Positions 7,601-7,805 of a DNA stretch of 7,805 bases are shown here, piece after piece. This DNA comes from an uncultured Variovorax sp. (GTDB taxonomy: Bacteria > Pseudomonadota > Gammaproteobacteria > Burkholderiales > Burkholderiaceae), in NCBI GenBank assembly GCA_946478645.1, contig CAMLCW010000247.1:1-7805 (forward strand). Direction: 5' to 3'. A model generated the notes under the pieces. The model was not told the origin of the DNA, ran no database searches, and was given only the letters and a program-made list of their open reading frames with translations. Each line of letters starts with the position of its first letter. The stretch's first letter is position 1. The position numbers and the translations under genes are program-made.

Positions 7601-7805
7601 ACCATCACGATCTCGGCGCCGGCCGCGAGCGGCAGCAGCAGGTCGGGCACCGCCATGTCGAAGGAGAGCGTGGTCACGGCCGCGATGCGGTCGGCGGCGG
7701 ACAGCGCCGAGCGGCGCTGCATCCACTGCAGCAGCACGGCGACCGACAGGTGCCGTGCGCTCACGCCCTTGGGCAGGCCGGTGGTGCCGGAGGTGTAGAT
7801 CACGA
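4681..7805 (-). CDS. Nonribosomal peptide synthetase, C-terminal part (A-T-C-T), 5' end outside window
   Basis: This is the C-terminal 1040 residues of a modular synthetase that activates an amino acid and forms peptide bonds on carrier domains in the cytoplasm. Residues are numbered from the GTG codon at 7803, which is internal; the frame stays open to the window edge. The partial adenylation domain (1-345) shows core motif A3 (YTSGTTGLPKG), A5 (GYGPTETT at 139-146), A7 (YRSGDRGRW from 228), A8 (RGYRIEPGEIE from 255) and A10 with catalytic Lys338 (LPNGKVDR). A thiolation domain follows with Ser395 in GGHSL. The condensation domain (about 453-890) has the intact HHxxxDG motif (HHLVWDG, 588-594). 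A second thiolation domain has Ser963 in GGDSL, and the protein ends about 77 residues later. No thioesterase, reductase or epimerase domain follows, and no adenylation domain sits between C and the last T. The stop (TAA) is 3 bases before the phosphopantetheinyl transferase gene. The NRPS assignment is certain; the product is unknown. Confidence 0.97.
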   Translation of the reverse strand, partial: VIYTSGTTGLPKGVSARHLSVAVLLQWMQRRSALSAADRIAAVTTLSFDMAVPDLLLPLAAGAEIVMVQREIAMDGMRLSRLLQDERITFLQATPGMWQLLVDAQWPGAPGFRGWMGGEALRPSFALALCERVDELWNGYGPTETTVYSTAWRVDPAAVAARGVAIGLPVDNTEIWILDEALQPCPIGVPGEICIAGDGLAHGYIERPELTAERFVNVRILGTGKTVYRSGDRGRWRNDGLIEHLGRLDFQLKVRGYRIEPGEIEARCVEVPGVSRAVVVAREDSPGDVRLVAYLALTPGADFDHDALMLHLREHLPAFMLPQHVVALQSLPTLPNGKVDRVALPAPQAVSREEVRRGAGPRNDCERKVLETMEKVLSLPGLDMQDDFFTMGGHSLLASRLTTLLGREFQVTLPLRALFEAPTAEKLAVVVERLQRAGAGTQAPLPCRPGRGTAPLTVAQERILFMEDLHPGRSLYNAPSAQRLTGNFDAARFDAAFKEIIRRQPALRTRMGTDPQTGRPAQLIAESVDFTLPVIDLRKLPADQREAELAELMQEIADEPIDIHRAPMMHAAVFQLDEHDHVFLFVPHHLVWDGWSFDLLQRELSAIYDAAERGRAHTLPAIATTHGDYAEWLAGWMQEPAFQPQLDFWLERFAKAPMPRLPRTDMPRRAGKSGQGGAQWIRVDLAVTQQLRKIARDMDVTLSMLTFGIYALTMSRVIGSETVVIANPVRGRQQPETEDVMGFFNNVLPVSLTVDANAALPDFMRYVKGELLALMNYQQVPFERLMAEPVLAGRIRAVGPYQAMFSFQDARDRARRLGSLQTRQMHLMQRGATDDIGVWLMDKPHGLEGALIYNADIYLRETGAQLRDRYLEVLHRVVEQPGATLAALAAEEGSPSALYLRRLTAAEPPKTPAAEGAAPGAKAEEILLNPEHAKLAQIWASVIGIDVNDIRPTDNFFDLGGDSLLVLRAVEQAERTLGYHVASRRYLFENLGQIAATAHAAFDEADTDPEPARVPLAQLKSATRSEGLLSRAFGGWLRRE
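4684..4689 (-). promoter_or_regulatory. Ribosome binding site of the phosphopantetheinyl transferase
   Basis: On the minus strand AGGGAG lies six bases before the ATG at 4677 and inside the last codons of the NRPS gene, whose TAA stop falls within the spacer. This supports the start and suggests translational coupling. Confidence 0.75.

Noticed and set aside
7801..7803. GTG at 7803 as the true start of the NRPS.
   Set aside because: It falls in the middle of adenylation motif A3; about 150 or more residues of the A domain must precede it, and the frame is open to the window edge.

Overview
The window is very GC-rich and its reading frames strongly prefer G or C at the third codon position. 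All genes lie on the minus strand, packed into one apparent operon. Composition and gene content suggest a high-GC proteobacterium, most likely a Burkholderiales member of the Comamonadaceae type such as Variovorax. That placement is inference, since there is no rRNA or marker gene here. No RNA genes, mobile elements, CRISPR arrays or clear terminators are visible, and no intergenic gap exceeds about 50 bases. Both window ends cut through genes.

In transcription order, from the right edge to the left, the layout is as follows. (1) 7805-4681: the C-terminal 1040 residues of a nonribosomal peptide synthetase with domains A (partial)-T-C-T and no thioesterase. (2) 4677-3913: an Sfp-type 4'-phosphopantetheinyl transferase. 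(3) 3916-3077: an alpha/beta-hydrolase resembling the exosortase-A-system 'hydrolase 2' group, with Arg where the nucleophile should be. (4) 3084-2146: an alpha/beta-hydrolase resembling the 'hydrolase 1' group, with a Cys nucleophile. (5) 2118-916: a Wza-type outer-membrane polysaccharide export lipoprotein. (6) 866-1: a Wzz-type chain-length/tyrosine-autokinase N-terminus that changes, in frame, at about position 145 into sequence like the CapD/FlaA1/WbpM nucleotide-sugar dehydratases.

Genes 1-2 are 3 bases apart, 2-3 overlap by 4 bases and 3-4 overlap by 8 bases. Genes 4-5 and 5-6 are separated by only 27 and 49 bases. The likely logic is that the PPTase activates the carrier domains, the NRPS builds or loads an aminoacyl or peptidyl group, and the two hydrolases handle or release the thioester-bound product. 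The Wza/Wzz pair exports a polysaccharide. The arrangement suggests a peptide- or aminoacyl-decorated exopolysaccharide, or a secreted conjugate. This is a hypothesis from gene order only.

The two most notable points are the joining of NRPS and polysaccharide-export genes in one transcription unit, and the Wzz-to-CapD chimera at the left end. The chimera may be a real deletion fusion, but a misassembled contig tail is at least as likely.
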